Of a stretch of 64,000 bases of DNA, positions 12,903-23,917 are shown piece by piece. The position numbers were made by a program, and so were the translations under genes. The stretch is from NCBI RefSeq assembly GCF_008831285.2, contig NC_045142.1:14819354-14883353 (forward strand), written 5' to 3'. Under the pieces are notes generated by a model. That model saw only the letters and a program-made list of their open reading frames with translations. It made no database searches and was not told the origin of the DNA. Source of the stretch: Nymphaea colorata. Taxonomy: Eukaryota; Streptophyta; Magnoliopsida; Nymphaeales; Nymphaeaceae. Each line of letters opens with the position of its first letter. Position 1 is the stretch's first letter.

Positions 12903-13469
12903 TCAACCACAATAAGTATGTTGTCGCTCATTGTGCCCCTTGAAAACATTATTCGCAGTAGGCATAAATTCATCATCATGACCCTTTTGATTTGTTTCTT
13001 GCATAAGTAGGAGGCCATAAAGTTCGTTAAGGCTAACAGGTTCCTTCCGTGTCCCCATGCTTATCTTGAAGGCAAGATACTCAGCTGGAAGACCTCTCAA
13101 AATGTATAAAACCAAATCATCTTCATCTACAGGTTTAGATGCTATAGTTAATTGATGTGCTATAACCCTTACTTTCTGAAAATATGCATCCATGGACATA
13201 TTGCCCTTTTTCAAATCTTGTAACTGAGATTTCAATTGCATAACTCTGGACCGCAAATGAGCGGCGTAGGAATGTTTCAACGCATTCCAAACCTCTGCCG
13301 AGGTTTTCAATCCAATAATCTGAGCATGAACATTTTCAGATAATGACGACTTGATCCAACATAGAAGGATTTGTTCTTGTCGCAGCCAATTGAGATAGTC
13401 TTGGCTTATTTCTGTCATGCCATTGTGTTGTTGTTTGAAGAAGACGCTATGACAGAAGTTGTTCCTCAA
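12903..13469 (-). pseudogene. Element A: gag, 5'-truncated
   Basis: The 188-residue frame is the middle and C-terminal part of a copia gag: YLNWLRQEQILLCWIKSSL, SAEVWNALKHSYAA, MDAYFQKVRVIAHQL, and DLVLYILRGLPAEYLAF. The first 60-80 residues of a normal gag and its ATG are missing. The frame merges into untranslatable sequence only a few bases from the PBS, and the proposed first codon is TTG rather than ATG. A deletion has probably removed the leader and gag start. A TGA at 12903-12905 ends it before the zinc knuckle. Confidence 0.85.
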
Positions 13470-13482
13470 CGATGTAGCGATG

Positions 13483-13494
13483 GCTCTGATACCA
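13483..13494 (-). other. Element A primer-binding site (tRNA-iMet)
   Basis: On the minus strand the sequence is TGGTATCAGAGC, complementary to the 3' end of plant initiator tRNA-Met. It abuts the inner end of the 5' LTR with no gap. Confidence 0.93.
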
Positions 13495-13868
13495 TAAAAG
13501 GATTTCCAGAACGAAAAAGGAAATTAACACACGACAAAAATGCAAGGCGAGTTACGTGGTTCGATCATATATTGATCTACGTCCACGGAATGATGGTTTT
13601 CTACATTTTTTATTTTTCAACTCTTTATTTACAGATTTCCTGTCTTTGATTTTATACATTGATTCTAGACGTTGGAGAGTTCAATGTCTCTTTCAACGAC
13701 ATGATTTTGTTTCTCTTCATAGTCGTCTCCAATAGGAAATCATGCTTTGTTTCCTTCATTGTTGTTGTGTTGTTTTCGTCAAGAGTATCACCTTCTATGG
13801 AGAGAGCCGTTGATCCACTTTCTATTGTGGAGAGAGCCATTGGGCTGTTTTCATCATTTTCGTTAACA
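13495..13868 (-). repeat. Element A 5' LTR
   Basis: It has the same 374-bp length as the other LTR, with about 13 substitutions and no indel by eye. It is followed on the right by the gcttc duplication (13869-13873). In the minus orientation this LTR would drive the element. Confidence 0.92.
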
Positions 13869-13873
13869 GCTTC

Positions 13874-15317
13874 TCCTTCTTTACAGTAGTGTGTCTTATA
13901 GCCGGCCCATCAAACTTTGTCATTGTCAATCAATTGGCAATCTACAATTTTCAATTGTTTTTTTGGCAACTCACTTAAGCTATAGGGCGCTAGTGGCCTC
14001 CTCCAGGCCTTCATCCCACCTGCATGCTGTGAGTTTCTCCTCTTGTAGATGGGTGACTGTTCCTTGTAGTAGAGGCACCCCAAGGTAATCTCCATTGGTT
14101 TGCCGGCCCTCATTTTGGTGTGTCCCCTCTTTCCATCATGCTTCCAAGCTTCGCCACCTACTTCGGTCTATCACTTATATCCGCTTCAGATGGGGTCAAT
14201 GGTGGTGTCAAAGGTGTATTACTTTGAACAATCGTGGGCTGCCACGTGTTCCACGTGTTTGCATTGTTGCTTTCCTGCTTGTCAGAATGATCAACGACTT
14301 ATCGGTCAACGACATGACTTTACAGGTCACTTCCTCCTTTTGGGTTCACATTCCTTTGCTAACTGCCCCTCAATCACCTACTTTTGATGCTAGCTATATT
14401 TACTTCGGCTTTATCCAACTTTCTTGGCCTGAGCCTACTTTTCCTAACACACAGGGTATGCCTTTTTCAGTAGAGGTTACGTGGGTCGTCTTTCTAGGTG
14501 AACAGCCACACCAGTTCTCTTGGCATGCCAAGCTCCCGCCATCACAGCTCCCACCCTTTCTTCCCTCACCGCTGAAGCCGACCTTGCCTCCTCAGTGGTG
14601 CCCTCTCTTCTCTCTGCCGCGCACCCTAAAGTACCTTGCTTGCCCCTTCCATTTTCTTCTTTGCAAGCTGGGGGTTCACGTTGGACTGCCTCGAGATGCT
14701 CCGACCCAATGCTTCTAGCCACTCTATCTGCTCTTGGCAACATCCGGACTTTTGTGCCTTCATAGTCGGCTGCCCACCCATTGGATGATTCACAACCCTA
14801 TGCACCAGCGGACTCATCTTGTTTGGTCTCCCCCACTTATTTGTGTGCCTCCATGCTTTTGTCGACTGAGGGTCGCCCCCTTGAGGTCAATGTTGTTGCT
14901 CGCTTTTCTTCAACTACGGCCATGATTGTTTTGGCCTTTGTCAATATATCACCCCTAATTAGCTCATTTCCCTCAGTTGCCTTTACCTTGCTCTTTAACC
15001 TTTGTTACCGGCCCCCTTCGCCCCCACTACCAACCAAGACCACCTCCTTTGCCCACCTGCTCTGGTCCTCTTCTGTTATTGCCACCTATTTACCTTCCCT
15101 GCATGCATTGCTCCCTATACTTAGTCGCACCTATCCTTACACCCCCACCAGGTTTCTCCCCCCTACTTGCTCCCCCTTGCTTGCCCTGCCCTCCCAACAT
15201 CCCTTGTGTTGACACGGTTTTCTTCACTTTGGGTTCTGATTGTCCCATCCTCCCTTCCCTCTCCTGCTCGGTTGCCTAGTCTCACCACCAGACCATCAGT
15301 TGTCCCCTCCTGCTAAG
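13874..15317. other. Pyrimidine-rich stretch without a recognised gene
   Basis: Several frames are open for 80-200 codons on the plus strand (for example 14095-14718), but their composition is dominated by Pro, Ser, Leu and Cys from C- and T-rich DNA and no domain is recognisable. Because a LINE RT fragment follows directly, part of it may be eroded upstream LINE sequence, which is a guess. Confidence 0.35.
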
Positions 15318-15560
15318 TTGCTTTCAATGCGGCTTGTGCCTGTTATGTCTTCTGTCATTAACCCCTTCCAGATTGTGTTTATCAAGAGTCGACATATTCT
15401 TGATGTTGTTGTCCTAGCCAATGAGGTTGTTCAATCCCTCTACTATTTGAGTCTTTCCTCATTCATCATTAAGTTGGACATTTCTAAGGTCTTTGATTCG
15501 ATTAGTTGAGAGTTCCTATCTGACCTCCTTATCCGCCTTGCTTTTGGTCTGTCGTTTCGA
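15318..15560 (+). pseudogene. LINE (non-LTR retrotransposon) reverse-transcriptase fragment
   Basis: The plus strand encodes QIVFIKSRHILDVVVLANEV, then a Ser/Leu spacer, then FIIKLDISKVFDSIS, a TGA, and EFLSDLLIRLAFGLSF in the same frame. This is the fingers/palm entry of plant LINE RT, where intact elements read close to QxAFIxGRxIxDNxLxANE and LKLDxxKAFDxxxWxFL. The TGA falls where the family has Trp. Only about 75 residues survive; the YADD box, endonuclease domain and poly(A) tail are not seen. Confidence 0.75.
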
Positions 15561-17320
15561 CAGTAGATCCTTTTACTTGTCACTGGGGCCCAACTTGTGG
15601 TCTCTGTCACCTTTGCAATTAGTGCAGACCACAATCTATCTCAAACGTATAATGTGCTATAAACTAGAAAAGCACTCATGTGAAAGTGTCAGTGCAAACT
15701 AATAGAGCACATGTAATAGAAATGGTCATACTATAAACACAAACTTATGTTTACAAGCAATATTTGCATATGGAGATCACACCTCAAGCTAAAGTATGGA
15801 GCATAAGAATAACAGAAGACCCATAAAGATAAATGGCACCATCCTTTCTATTAGAAACACCTTTGCTTTTGGATTGGCATCCTCACTAGTGTGCTAGTTC
15901 CTCTACTAGGAGAAGCTGTAAGCTAATAAATTTTAAATGCCATCAGTTACCAGAGGGCATGTTAATGCAAAAACAATTATATATCAATGTCTCTACCATA
16001 TTATGATCAAATAACACATATTATCACAAGGTTTGTACCAGGACATCACTTATCACATGGTCTATGCCAGCACATCACCCGTAAATACATAGCATGTCTA
16101 TCAAATCCATGCTACTTCAATGCTAGGAATTACTAGTTGCTAGTAGTCAGTATACAAGCTGAGCTTTTTCATTCAGCCATGCCTTCCGTATCTATAAACA
16201 AATATTATCACAATGACTACTAATGGAAAACCAATGCAAGCATGAAATGCATGATGTGAACAATTAGTGCATATGTGAAGCATCGTAAGTGATCATAGTG
16301 CAAGCAATCTAGGACATGCAAGGGCTGATGCAGAGGTGCACAGTGTTATAACTAGCATATAAACCGAACAATGCAAGACTGCTACATGAATCTATAATCC
16401 ATGTTATCATGTGGTTGCTCATAACTAGCTATATGGGCATTTGTTGAATGTTACCCACTCACCTATGGCATAACTTTGACACTGCAGCCACATACTATGG
16501 AGCTCTTAACAGGTAATGGCATAATAACTTGCAATGATTGTTCATTTTCTTAAGATTCTGAACTTGCATGCAGGGTGGACTAACAAGTTTTCTAGTTTTG
16601 GGGTGTTGGTCAAGGTTCTACATGCTCAAGGTAAGCCTTACTACTAGTGCATGCAAGGTGCAACTATCATTTGGGCACGAGTCCCACTGGCATGGCATTC
16701 CCCCACAAGCCATGGCCAGGTCATGGCTGGCCAGGACAAGGCCACGCTTAAGCATGGCTTGGCCATGGCAGGCCATGGATAAACCTTGCTTGGTCATGGC
16801 CAGGCTACTGCTGGAGCCAAGGCTGGTCGTGGGCTGGCCACAGTCAACCATGGCTGGCCTTGGCTAGCTATCCTAGACCATGCCCAAAAATGGGTGGCCA
16901 AGTTGGTGGATTTGGTACTTCACTTTATTTGTTTTGCCTTGTTTGGTGGCGAGTTTTTCACCATGGCCAGTCAAATTGGGATGAGAAGGTTCATTAATCA
17001 AGACTCCTTGCCCACCCAATGCCCCTTACAAAACTAGGGTCAGGGTTGGACAAAACCTAGGGTCAAGGTTGGACAAAAATGAAACCAATAAATGTAGAAT
17101 CAAAATTTTCAAATTAGGAGATGTTGAAACATGGGTTGGTGAAGTCCAATATGAAATTCAATTGAGAAATCTCCTTTTCCAACTCAAACCTTAAAGATCC
17201 TTAATTTACCTTACAAAACTCAGAAAATTTAGCCATCCTTATCATCTATAGTTCTCAACACCTATACCTAATTCTTTCTATCGTCTTCTCGACATTGCCC
17301 ACATAGTTGACTTCCTGGCT
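15561..17320. other. Intergenic with a CATGGC-rich patch
   Basis: No gene is seen. At 16670-16870 the words catggcc, ggccatgg and ctggcca recur on both strands at irregular spacing, so the patch can fold on itself and gives spurious open frames on both strands. Confidence 0.45.
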
Positions 17321-17336
17321 CTCTTCTTCTTCTTCT

Positions 17337-17383
<47 letters not shown>

Positions 17384-17392
17384 CCCCCCCCC
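17321..17392. repeat. Compound microsatellite (TTC)n-(CT)20-(C)12
   Basis: Three simple repeats follow directly: TTC repeats to about 17341, about twenty CT units to 17380, then twelve C. The 12-C run is likely to be unstable and hard to sequence. Confidence 0.95.
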
Positions 17393-18447
17393 AAGCAAGG
17401 CTTCCATCCCACCCTTGGGATTTATCTCTTTTTTGTGTAGATGGGTGGGCTGGGGTCTACCCGCACCAAAGTGTCCCCTCCTTTGGGGTGACATCCAATT
17501 ATATTTAACTGGGGTTGGTTAATATTAAACCGGATTTAGTTAGTATAACTTGAGTGATTATTTACACTAAATATTGCTCAAAGCCACAACTCTCATCATT
17601 AACCATCCAGACCTAACATTCAACAAAATTACTTCCACGTCCGCACCTAATTATTTTTAGCTTAACCTGTACAAGTATTTCCATCTATGTCCCATGTTCC
17701 AACTAAGCTCATATAATTTGACTTCCAATTTGTACCATTTGATAACTAAGGTCTAGCTTTTTCTGTCAGGTCTTAACTTGTGTACATATGCCTGAGCACA
17801 AAAAAGTGCTCAGTTAAAATAAACTATTGAAAACTGCCACAAAAGCATGATGGAAAAACTAGATCTGTTCTTTCAACTGGGCTCTATTCTCTACATCTGC
17901 TATCTTACAAGGGAGGCTTGGCTTTTCTAAGCCTAAAATCAAAAAATGACTATGTAACTCAGCCAAGGTCCTCATTAGAAGCGGTTATAGTAGGGTGGTA
18001 CGTTAGTATCAGCCATGTGCCAGTGAATATCCTCTTGAGGATGAAGAGTTTTATGAGGTTGATGGGATGTGAACAGCTTGGTTTACATTATTTGCCCTAT
18101 AAATTCCTAGGAGACATTATATTTTGTCCATATTACAAATGCGAAGGTTGTATATGTGATATAGTCATTGTCAGTGGGACATGAAAATATGATGTCCACT
18201 TGTTTGGTAGAGAGTTTTAATTTGGCAGTAGAAAAACAATCTCACCCATATAAAATGTCATGGTTCAAGAATGGACACGAGTGTTCCACTGGACCACATT
18301 AGGATGACAATATATGGTGAAATGTTGCTCCAACAGATGCGTGTCGCATCCTGTTAGGAAGGCATTGGAAATATGATAGTGAGTACTTTCTTTAGACTGT
18401 GATGCATGGCGGTTGCTTACCAACCGTAAAAGAGTGTGCGGATAATT
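17393..18447. other. No gene recognised
   Basis: I looked here for the first exon of the universal stress protein relic that follows and did not find it. Frames are short and unremarkable. Confidence 0.4.
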
Positions 18448-18894
18448 CAACAATAAAGAGTGCATACATCTCATCTTGGAACCAAGGCTACTCATTCCTC
18501 TGCATGAGTTGAAGAAGTCAAATTCATTGAAGCAATATGGACTTGGAGCCCCTGATCCTGAGATTTTTGACATCTTAGACACAATTTTCAACTCCAAGAA
18601 GGTAAACCCCCTGGGTCTATCATTTCTTGCTTCTTGTTAAATTCGTTCCCTTGGAGAAAATATCCCAAAAATTGAAACATTAATGTTGGTTAACATGGAA
18701 CTAAATGTCGTTGTTAATTAGTATGTTCATTATTATTGTTGTATAAGAAGCATATTGATAGGTTGCACAAACAGGCAAAGGTGGTTGCCAAAATTTATTG
18801 GGGAGATACAAGAGATAAGTTGTGCAATGCAGTAAGTGAGTTGAAGCTTGACTCGATCATGGTAGGAAGAAGGGGATGGGGGGCCATTCAAAGG
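18448..18894 (+). pseudogene. Universal stress protein (UspA domain) gene relic, two exons
   Basis: Exon 1 of the relic (about 18448-18601) encodes LLIPLHELKKS, then QYGLGAPDPEIFDILDT, and ends in a canonical donor (AAGAAG then GTAAAC). Exon 2 (18775-18894, after an acceptor ACAG) encodes AKVVAKIYWGDTRDKLCNAV, then LKLDSIMVGRRGWGAIQR, and ends in GTAATT. Plant USP proteins have PLIPLxEF, PDPExxDxLD, and KxYWGDxREKLCxAV with LDSLVxGSRGLGxIxR in this order, and an intron at this very place. The G-x2-G-x9-G(S/T) ATP site is damaged: R-G-W replaces R-G-L and the final exon with GSVS is not found. The N-terminal exon is also missing and the frame near 18470 looks disturbed. Probably a dead copy. 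Confidence 0.7.
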
Positions 18895-20022
18895 GTAATT
18901 AATCTCTCAATCCTTCTATTTTCCTTTCTACAATTGAATATTTTTTCCCACCATTTATTCATCTCCTTGACCACCATTTCCTCTCTGCCGTTGATTATTA
19001 TTCCTTTGATTGTGTGTCTTCTTACAGAATTCCTCTTTTCTCAAACACCATTTGAACCATCAAATTTTTCTACAACTTTGTTTTGGTAGCAATTTGGTTA
19101 CAAAGTATTCCTACAACAGATTGTTTCACAATCCCAGGAGAATTCTTTTTGCAATTCAATAGGGTACTCGCCCAAACTGCCCACACCGTTCCAAGCAAAA
19201 CGGCCCCCACCACCTTAACATTGATTGGACGGTAGTGATTCCACAACAAATGGCACCAATTCATGCAACTAATAGACACATTAACACTCATAATAATTCT
19301 TAGAGTTTTACGTAATAATCATCAGTTTATATTTAATTAAATTGATCTTAAAAGTTTATATGTATCTTTTTCTTGTAAAATCCATCTAATGGTAGGAGCG
19401 CTATTTACATACGCACTGATGGTAAATGATCAGAGCTATGAGCTTTGAGTACTAAGATATATACAAGGTGCTCATAGTTTTGCTCAACTTAGCAACTAGG
19501 AAGCTTCATGTGTTGGCAATCGAAAAATAAGCTCAGCTAATTGCTATTATGAGACAGGTTTTGATGTCACAATTTTTATTTTCTTGAACACGGCACTTTT
19601 TTTTCTATTAATGATTGCCCAAAAAGATCTTAAGTTAAATGATGTCATATTAAAATTAATAGTTGAAAATTAATGTTTTCCCTTGGTGTTTTAGGTTAGA
19701 AATTATATTTCTTTTGGCATGTTTAGGTAACAATCTAAATTGGTATTGTGGAGAGACCAAACAACATTTTGCCTAAAGTACCACCATATGTTGTTTGGTC
19801 ACTTGAGCCCATCAGGTAAAAACTAACTAAAGCTTCTTCTTGATATGCTGTATAATAACAACATTCAATTGTAGCCTTGATATAAGCAAGCTTGTGAAAT
19901 CTTTTGCACCAATGTCAATTTGTGACATGAAACATACCCGATGTTAGTTGGAAGCATTTCATAAATTTATGACATTCTGTTCTCATTTATTAAATCACAA
20001 ATCCTTTTTGTGTACATTAATG
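18895..20022. other. AT-rich intergenic DNA
   Basis: No exon for the missing end of the USP relic and no other gene is visible. A minus-strand frame at 19070-19291 has no recognisable family. Confidence 0.4.
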
Positions 20023-20027
20023 AACTT

Positions 20028-20164
20028 TGTTGAGTAGAGAGGTGGAGAAGAGGGAGAAGAGGAGAACATGAGGAAGGAGGAGAGAATAGATAGCAGTCTT
20101 GAATCTATTGGCTGCTCCTTTTCCATTAGACTAAATAAGGATTAGGGTTATGTTTAACCCTTTA
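20028..20164 (-). repeat. Element B 3' LTR (start truncated)
   Basis: Matches 27738-27885 over most of its length, including the purine-rich ggtggagaagagggagaagagg segment and attagactaaataagg. Its inner end lacks the TGT found in the partner because a deletion joins it directly to RNase H. Confidence 0.8.
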
Positions 20165-21177
20165 GAGATTAAGTTACCTCCAACAAAGATACATAATCCC
20201 ATAGTGGACTTTTTGTTATCAATTGAGCCTGCATAATCTGTATCAGAATAAGCTTCTATATGAAGTGAAGAGCTTCTTTTAAATAATAGACCCTTTCCAG
20301 GGGAGCCTTTTAGAAATTTCAATAATAACATAGTTGTATCTCAATGGGCTTTTCTTGGTTTATCCATAAACTGGCTTAGTTTTCCCATAGCAAAGGATAT
20401 ATCAGGTCTATTAATGGTTACATATAGTAGCTTTCCAATGAAAGACCGATATGGTTTGCTATCAACAAGTTCAGATTTATTATCATACAAGTGAGTACGA
20501 GAATTCATAGGAATAGATGTCGGCTTAGTTCTAGTCATACATGTTTTGTGTAGCAAATCAAGAAGATATTTTCTTTGGGAATGGACTAGACCTTCTTTAC
20601 TTCTTGTCACTTCTGTCCCCAAGAAGTAACATAGAGAGCCAAGATCTTTAGTAACAAAATGTTGTTGGAGATACTTCTTTGTGTCTTGTATTTCTTGTTC
20701 ATTGTCACCAGTGAAAATAATATCATTCATATATATCACCATAACAACTATACCTCTTGAGGTCCTTTTTGTGAACAATGAATGGTTTAAAGGCGATCTC
20801 TGAAACTGAAACTTAGACACAACATTACACAACTTTTGAAACCATGCTTTGGGACTTTGTTTCAAGCCATATGTAGCATTCTTTAACAAACATACCTTGG
20901 TACACTCCCCCTGTTTCTGAAAGCAGGGTGGTTGCTGCATGTAAACCACTTCAGTTAAATCCCCGTATAGAAAGACATTTTTAACATCTAGTTGGTACAT
21001 GTTCCAACCATAATGAACTGCAATAGATATAATGAGTCGTATAATGTCGAGACGTGCCACGGGAGAGAAAGTTTCAAAGAAGTCAATACCATATGTCTGT
21101 GTGTACCCTTTTGCTACTAAGCGTGCCTTGTAGTGCTCAACCATACCATCTAAGTTGTACTTGATAGTGAATACCAT
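20131..21177 (-). pseudogene. Element B: reverse transcriptase and partial RNase H
   Basis: The frame 20341-21177 encodes KARLVAKGYTQTYGIDFFET, FSPVARLDIIRLI, QLDVKNVFLYGDL, YMQQPP, YGLKQSPKAWFQKL, FVTKDLGSLCYFLGTEV, and ends in SFAMGKLSQFMDKPRKAH. The catalytic box, normally YVDD, reads YMND (in VIYMNDIIFTG), so the first catalytic Asp is lost. After a TGA the RNase H start follows (EAYSDTDYAGSIDNKKSTMG, then CIFVGGNLIS) and stops where the LTR begins. Dead by both point mutation and deletion. Confidence 0.9.
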
Positions 21178-21210
21178 TTCGAGCCAACAATATCTACCCT
21201 AGAAGGAGGT

Positions 21211-22319
21211 TCAACGAGATCCCAAGTGTGATAGAGAATTCATCTCCTCCCTCATTGCCTGGTACCACTTAGAGTGCAACATAGCTTGTTCATGTGAAAT
21301 AAGAATGAATCTAGCTGACAATGCATCAATAAATTTGCACATATGAACTCCCAAATGAGCTGTACTAACAAATTTAGAAAGATGATGATTTGTGCATTGT
21401 CTAATCCCTTTATGCAGTGCAGTAGGTAGTTCATTAGGAACATAAGCATCAAAGGAACACTCAGACATGTCACGTAATTCAAAACTACTTACCTCCTGAG
21501 TGCAATATGGTGCATGGTCATTAAATGATGGACCCTTTTTGAATATGTGAGAGGAGGATCTTTAAACCGTGGAATGGAGGAAGTGGAACAAGTGGGTGAT
21601 GATGAAAAAGGAAGGGACTCAAGTGGAATAGGAGGAATTGGAAGTGGAACAAAAGAGGGCATCTTAGACTTTGGATGTGAAGGACTTGCAGGAAAAAATG
21701 GAGATTACTCTAGAAAGGTTACATCAGCATTGACAAACTCTCGATTAGATATAGGATCTAGGCATCGATGCCCTTTTTTATTTTTAGAGTATCCTACAAA
21801 TACACATTTACTTGCTTGACCAGCTAGTTTATCTCGATTGAGACCAATTTTATGTACAAAGCATGTGCACCTAAATATAAGTAGAGGTAAAGAAAATAAA
21901 GCTCTATTTGGGTAGAGAATTTGAATTGGAATCTTGTTGTCTATGGAAGATGATGACATTCTATTTATTATGTAACATGCGGTCACAATTACATCTCCCC
22001 AAAATTTGGAAGGCATATTAGAATGAATCATGATTGTGCGGGCTACATCCAAAAAATGGCATTATTTTCTTTCAACTACACCATTTTGTTGAGATGTATG
22101 AGGGCGAGTAAAATGTGGCACAATACCATGAGATTTATAGAATTCAAGTAAATGAGTAGATTTGAACTCGAGAGCATTGTCAGTGCGAACAACCTTGACA
22201 CACGAATTAAATTGAGTTTTTATTTTCAATATGAAAGATTTCAAGATACAAGGAGCTTCAGTTTTGTTTTTCATCAAAAAAACCCAAGTGACACGAGAGA
22301 AATCATCAACAATGAACAA
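21211..22319 (-). pseudogene. Element B: integrase and linker
   Basis: Pieces in shifting frames: FIVDDFSRVTWVFLMKNK, VRTDNALEF, and SHGIVPHFTRPHTSQQNGVVE (22062-22319), then DVARTIMIHSNMPSKFWGDV, CYIINRMSSSSIDN, and KCVFVGYSKNKKGHRC (21705-22052). The D-x35-E part of the core is readable; the first Asp region around 22340-22400 is present but out of frame. The linker to RT spans 21211-21482 (ELPTALHKG, then QCTNHHLSKF). Confidence 0.85.
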
Positions 22320-22468
22320 ATAATAACGAGACGATAATCGACTTGGAACCCGACTAGGCCCCCAAACATTAGACTTTGGCTAGATTGACTTTGACTTGAT
22401 GGAAAGGAAGTATGACTATGATTGCCTAGTTGATAAGCTTCACACTCAATAAACGTTGTGGAAGAAAT

Positions 22469-22920
22469 CTAAGGACATAGCAGTCGAAGTTTAGGTAATA
22501 ATGGATGACCCAATCTGAGATGCCATTGGAAAGCACTTGAAGAAGAATCAACTAAGAATGACGCCTCCTTATTAGAAGTATCCAAGATGTATATTCCATC
22601 TCTCTCATGGCCTCCACCAATCTTCCTCTCAGTCGATACCTCCTGAAATACACAAGTACCCGAGTAAAAAATAACTCTGCAATTCATCTCTTTAGTTAGT
22701 TTACTTATAGATAACAAATTCTTTGGGAATTTAGGAGTATATAGCATATCATGAACATGTAAAGATGGAGAGAGATAAAACATCTCCATGTCCTTCTATT
22801 GGAGACAGTCTTCCATCCACCAATCGAACATGCTGAAGGAATTAAATTTCTGCAAGTTTGAAATACTAGTATCTCCACAAAAGTGTTTAGATGCTCCAGA
22901 ATCAATTATCTAATAACCAT
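22469..22920 (-). pseudogene. Element B: protease and GAG-pre-integrase
   Basis: The protease motif IIDSGASKHFCGD is readable near 22875-22910, out of frame with what follows. From 22789 the frame gives HVHDMLYTPKFPKNLLSISK, CRVIFYSGTCVFQE, and WHLRLGHPLLPKL (the HH half of the zinc motif). A stop follows, and in the CC half the second Cys seems changed to Tyr. At least two frame changes lie in this stretch. Confidence 0.8.
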
Positions 22921-22996
22921 TATAAGTAGTTCTACCTGCAGAGTATGCTGAATTTGTGATAGTTGTAGATGCCGATGAGGTAGAAGGAGTAGTATT

Positions 22997-23866
22997 TCAT
23001 CTATGCTCCATAATTAAATCAATTTCAGCCAGACTTAAATTAAGAGATGCAGCATCTACTGAAGTAGTAGTGGGATTCGCCGTAGGAGCTATACTAATAG
23101 ATTGTGTGTTTGGAGCAGAACTAGATGAAGATGTCACAATCGAAGAAGTGGATGAGTTAGGTTTACCCACTTTGTTCCAGCACCTATCCTCTAAGTGACC
23201 AAGGCAACCACAATATGTGCATTGAAGTCTTCCATGTCCTCCAGGACCTCGGCCTCTTCCTCTACCACGGGAAGAGTGTAGTCCACTTCTTCCTCCTCCA
23301 AATGAGGCAAGGGCAGATGGCTGTGAGTTGTTCGAGGATGGAGGAAGAGTAACAATCAATCTGTTTAGTCTATTGAAGGCCTCATCAAGATCAGGAAAAT
23401 CTGAACCTGTAAGCATTTGAGCCTTGGCCGCAGAATAATCAGAAGATAGTCCAACAAGAAATTTAACAACAATCATTTGCTCCATGTCAGATTTGAGACA
23501 ATACTTATAGGGCGGTTTTAAGGAGTTCATTTTTTCGTAAGTGAACTTCAACTTTGTAAATATTATGTTAAATCCATATCACCTTGTTTCATTTGTAACA
23601 ACTCTTGCTGAACTTGTAAAATTTTGTTGATGTTTTTGTCTTGAGAGTACGTCCGCCGAAGAGAATTCCACATATCTTTGGTTGTATTATAATAACAAAG
23701 CCCTGCTGCAATGTGGGGTTGAGTGCTATTCATAAGCCAAACACTAATAATGTTGTTTTCTTCCTCCCACAGTTCATATTTACCTGTCTTTTCAATTGGT
23801 TCATCTTCTTCCAATATATACTTTTCATGTCCAACGACTAACAACATGAAGGTTCTAGCCAGGTCC
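22997..23866 (-). pseudogene. Element B: gag, N-terminus replaced
   Basis: The frame resumes at ARTFMLLVVGHEKYILEEDE and continues through WLMNSTQPHIAAGL, KDMWNSLRRTYSQ, and a break near 23555, then YEKMNSLKPPYKYC, GSDFPDLDEAFNRL, a Gly/Arg-rich patch, and a CCHC knuckle (CTYCGCLGHLEDRCW, about 23195-23240). The natural N-terminus is absent: the sequence before ARTFM is the GC-rich hairpin at 23869-23917. Gag forms the virus-like particle in the family. Confidence 0.85.
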
Positions 23867-23868
23867 AC

Positions 23869-23917
23869 CATACCAAGGCCCAGCCCGGCCCGTTTTGCCG
23901 GGTCGGGCCTTGGTATG
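23869..23917. repeat. GC-rich perfect-length hairpin at the foreign DNA junction
   Basis: Two 21-base arms (23869-23889 and 23897-23917) pair with two mismatches around a 7-base loop. The arms start CATACCAAGGCCC and contain GCCCGGC. It lies exactly where element B gag loses homology to the gags of related elements. GGCCCGGCC words like these are typical of plant hAT ends. Confidence 0.85.

Larger units (their letters stand above)
9065..13868 (-). mobile_element. Ty1/copia LTR retrotransposon A (structurally complete, coding region broken)
   Basis: The 4804-bp element has two 374-bp LTRs, a PBS beside the right LTR, a polypurine tract beside the left LTR, and a perfect 5-bp target duplication gcttc at 9060-9064 and 13869-13873. 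Reading minus, the order is LTR, PBS, gag, protease, integrase, reverse transcriptase, RNase H, PPT, LTR; integrase before RT defines Ty1/copia. I count about 13 differences between the LTRs (roughly 3.5 percent), so the insertion is moderately old. The compact size and short LTRs suggest the Ale/Retrofit group, which is inference. The polyprotein has four in-frame TGA codons and no gag start, so the copy is not autonomous. Confidence 0.95.

Noticed and set aside
14095-14718. 207-codon plus-strand frame
   Set aside because: Pyrimidine-rich DNA gives Pro/Ser/Cys/Leu-rich open frames on both strands; no family resemblance.
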